Part shown: piece after piece, positions 62,239-64,000 of the stretch
How the letters are laid out: each line of letters opens with the position of its first letter
Position numbering within the stretch: the stretch's first letter is position 1
Origin: Rotaria socialis
Taxonomy: Eukaryota > Rotifera > Eurotatoria > Philodinida > Philodinidae
Reading direction: 5' to 3'
Assembly: GCA_905331475.1 (NCBI GenBank)
Contig: CAJNYU010004398.1
Location: forward strand, 39,493 to 103,492
DNA: 64,000 bases
Notes under the pieces: generated by a model
Databases searched by the model: none
Seen by the model: the letters and a program-made list of their open reading frames with translations, nothing else
Told to the model about the DNA's origin: nothing
Made by a program: the position numbers and the translations under genes

Positions 62239-63667
62239 TAAGTGTAGTTTTTCAAAAACATTTTGTCATCGTTTCGATAAACAAAGAGGGTTGCACAGAA
62301 TGAACACATGAGCTTTGTGAAAAAGTAAAACTAAGTGACCAGCAACTGACGAGTGACTGGTATTTCGAAAGCGTTTAGGTGTATCACAACGACGTTATTA
62401 GTGGTTATGATCCTAAACAAATAAATAAAGTTGATTCAAATAAGGTAGCGACTATCGCTGGATCGAATATTAAATGCTTAATAATCTTTCATAGTTCAAG
62501 CTAGTTTATAATGCATAAGGAGTTGTTTAGATCATCGTATTTTCGTGATAGGGTATCATTCGATGATGTTAATAGTGGTATATATATATATATATATATA
62601 TCTTATACTTATATTGGATTTTATTACGAATCGGCTATAGGCATCTGGCGGTGGAGTTGATTATTAATTTGGCAACGGCTATTCGTGATTGGCGTCCCAG
62701 TGGGGCACCGACGAGCGACTAGCTGCTCACCTGGATATACCCTTGTTTCATTGCGTATAAAAATTTTATTATTTAAACAAACATGGTTTTGGAGAATGTT
62801 GCGCTAAGGTCCTTTCCAACAAACAGTTGAACATAACTACATGTCTGTATTTTGTGTATAAACACTAAATCGTTGAAGGCTTTTTTCGAAGTCTTCAGTT
62901 TATACTTGATATGTCAACTTTTATTGTAGCACGTAGAATTCTAGATTAGCGCATCTACGAACAGACTCTAACTGGATAAGTACTCGGGAATCTTGTCACG
63001 TTCTTCTCAAAATTGTGAGTAATTTTTTTCATATGTAGATGAAACTGAATTAAATTAGTCCCATAACAGTTGCTTTCGGGTTTCCTGAAAATTCCCTTTG
63101 TTTTCATCATAATAATTATAGAATGAAGCGAAGCCTTCAATCAATCATGCAGTGTTTAAAAGGATCACGTTCACCGCATTTATACAACGAAACTAGTGGA
63201 GGCGACTAACCGCACAGTTGAAAATCTGTTTTGATTATAAGACTACCGGCCTTGGAGACTTATAGAGTAGTTATACGTTGTCTCGATCAGAAAAGTTGAA
63301 ACAATTTTCGAAACTAGGAGATATCTTGAAGTTCTTCCGAAGACAGGTCGTGAAATAATTGCTCAAGTCGTGTGAAATATATGAAATTTATATTTGTCGT
63401 AATTATCTGAATAAGTTTAGTTTTTCCTGGTTGTGAGTGGATTTGATTCAAAAAATGTAAATCTTAGATTTATCTATCTGTGCACGTGCACCCGGGAATG
63501 AATATATGCATTCTAGACAGAAAACGTGCCGAAGCAAAATGAACCCAGATGGGTTTGGGCAAAAATGAGGATAAAGCTGATGGTGTGGGTGATGGATACT
63601 ATGGAGGAGTGCTCAAATGTGGATGCGGGTGAAGGGTATATATGTATTAATATGTCGCATATATCGA

Positions 63668-63720
63668 AAAGTTAAACTAAAACTAGATCTATTCCTAGAT
63701 TTAGTTTGAGTTTAACCTTT
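63668..63720. repeat. Imperfect inverted repeat (hairpin)
   Basis: AAGTTAAACTAAAACTAGAT faces CTAGATTTAGTTTGAGTTTAAC across a short loop. Possibly a transposon end or a chance palindrome. Confidence 0.45.
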
Positions 63721-64000
63721 TTTTCTCCACTTATATTCGAACTCGGATTAGACAGCTACTCAAGTTTATAGTAGTCAGGTTGGAATCTATTTGCGTCTGT
63801 TATGGTATAGTGAATGATTTTGAAGCAGCGTGTGACATTATTGGCAATAAGGAAGCTGGCTGGAAATTTACTTTTTTGCGGGTGCGACTATCCAGGATGA
63901 CGAGGTGTGGCAGTGTCGGTAAATCTGCGCACGATTTCAGGAAGATTGGAACTTCCGAAATTTCCCCAGTTGGAGTCGGTCAGATTTCGTCAGTTCCGTC

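Larger units (their letters stand above)
60524..64000. other. Gene-free right end with repeat-like sequence
   Basis: No reading frame here resembles a protein. From about 61.9 kb the sequence is GC-richer and more structured than other intergenic DNA in the window. It includes a diverged tandem repeat at 62.0-62.24 kb, a (TA)n run, a retrovirus-like primer-binding-site motif near 62694 and an inverted repeat near 63670. It is probably decayed transposable-element sequence, but I cannot name the family. Confidence 0.45.

Noticed and set aside
63541-63640. GGGTG-rich stretch resembling telomeric repeat
   Set aside because: The words are irregular and not tandem; no telomere-like array.

Overview
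The window is nuclear DNA of a small-genome animal. It is AT-rich, its introns are mostly 45-80 bp with a few near 1 kb, and its genes are closely packed on both strands. The genes include animal orthologues such as SUZ12, CEP164, NPRL3, DXO and WDR82. A bdelloid rotifer or similar spiralian is my best guess. It rests on intron style, base composition, probable spliced-leader acceptors and the presence of glycosyltransferase and acylase families, and is inference rather than proof.

Layout. 0.9-1.9 kb: intronless type II membrane glycosyltransferase (+). 3.1-7.7 kb: NPRL3, GATOR1 subunit (+), with a hAT-like miniature transposon in an intron. 8.6-10.8 kb: DXO decapping exoribonuclease (+). 11.8-12.9 kb: second hAT-like element. 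13.4-15.6 kb: kynureninase (+). 16.7-17.8 kb: third hAT-like element, with long inverted arms. 20.4-22.3 kb: SEC61A (-). 24.0-24.9 kb: single-exon divergent homeobox gene (+) with a TATA box. 26.2-31.0 kb: SUZ12 and MTG1, head to tail (-). 31.2-33.3 kb: WDR82 (+). 33.5-35.0 kb: secreted Ntn-type acylase-like enzyme (-), with a decayed copy of its 3' end at 35.3 kb. 36.6-41.7 kb: CEP164-like centriolar protein (-). 42.1-42.6 kb: a probable neuropeptide precursor encoding three FVH-amide tripeptides (-). 44.4-44.8 kb: glutaredoxin (-). 45.4-47.4 kb: two-pass membrane protein with a TipE/KCNMB-like layout (+). 47.6-49.6 kb: DPH5 and LLPH, head to tail (-). 49.8-52.4 kb: SLC17-type transporter (-). 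52.9-60.5 kb: RPS8 then PSMD2 (+). 60.5-64 kb: no gene recognised; repeat-like sequence.

The genes are mostly unrelated housekeeping and regulatory functions: nutrient sensing, RNA decay, tryptophan catabolism, ER translocation, chromatin, cilia, translation and proteasome. The organising features are two very tight same-strand pairs (MTG1-SUZ12 and LLPH-DPH5). In each, about 67 bp separate the stop from the next ATG and a strong 3' splice acceptor lies just before that ATG. This is the signature of operons resolved by spliced-leader trans-splicing. RPS8-PSMD2 is a looser third case. The most novel-looking item is the FVH-amide precursor. Exon boundaries were deduced by hand from splice signals, reading frame and remembered family sequences; no alignment was run.
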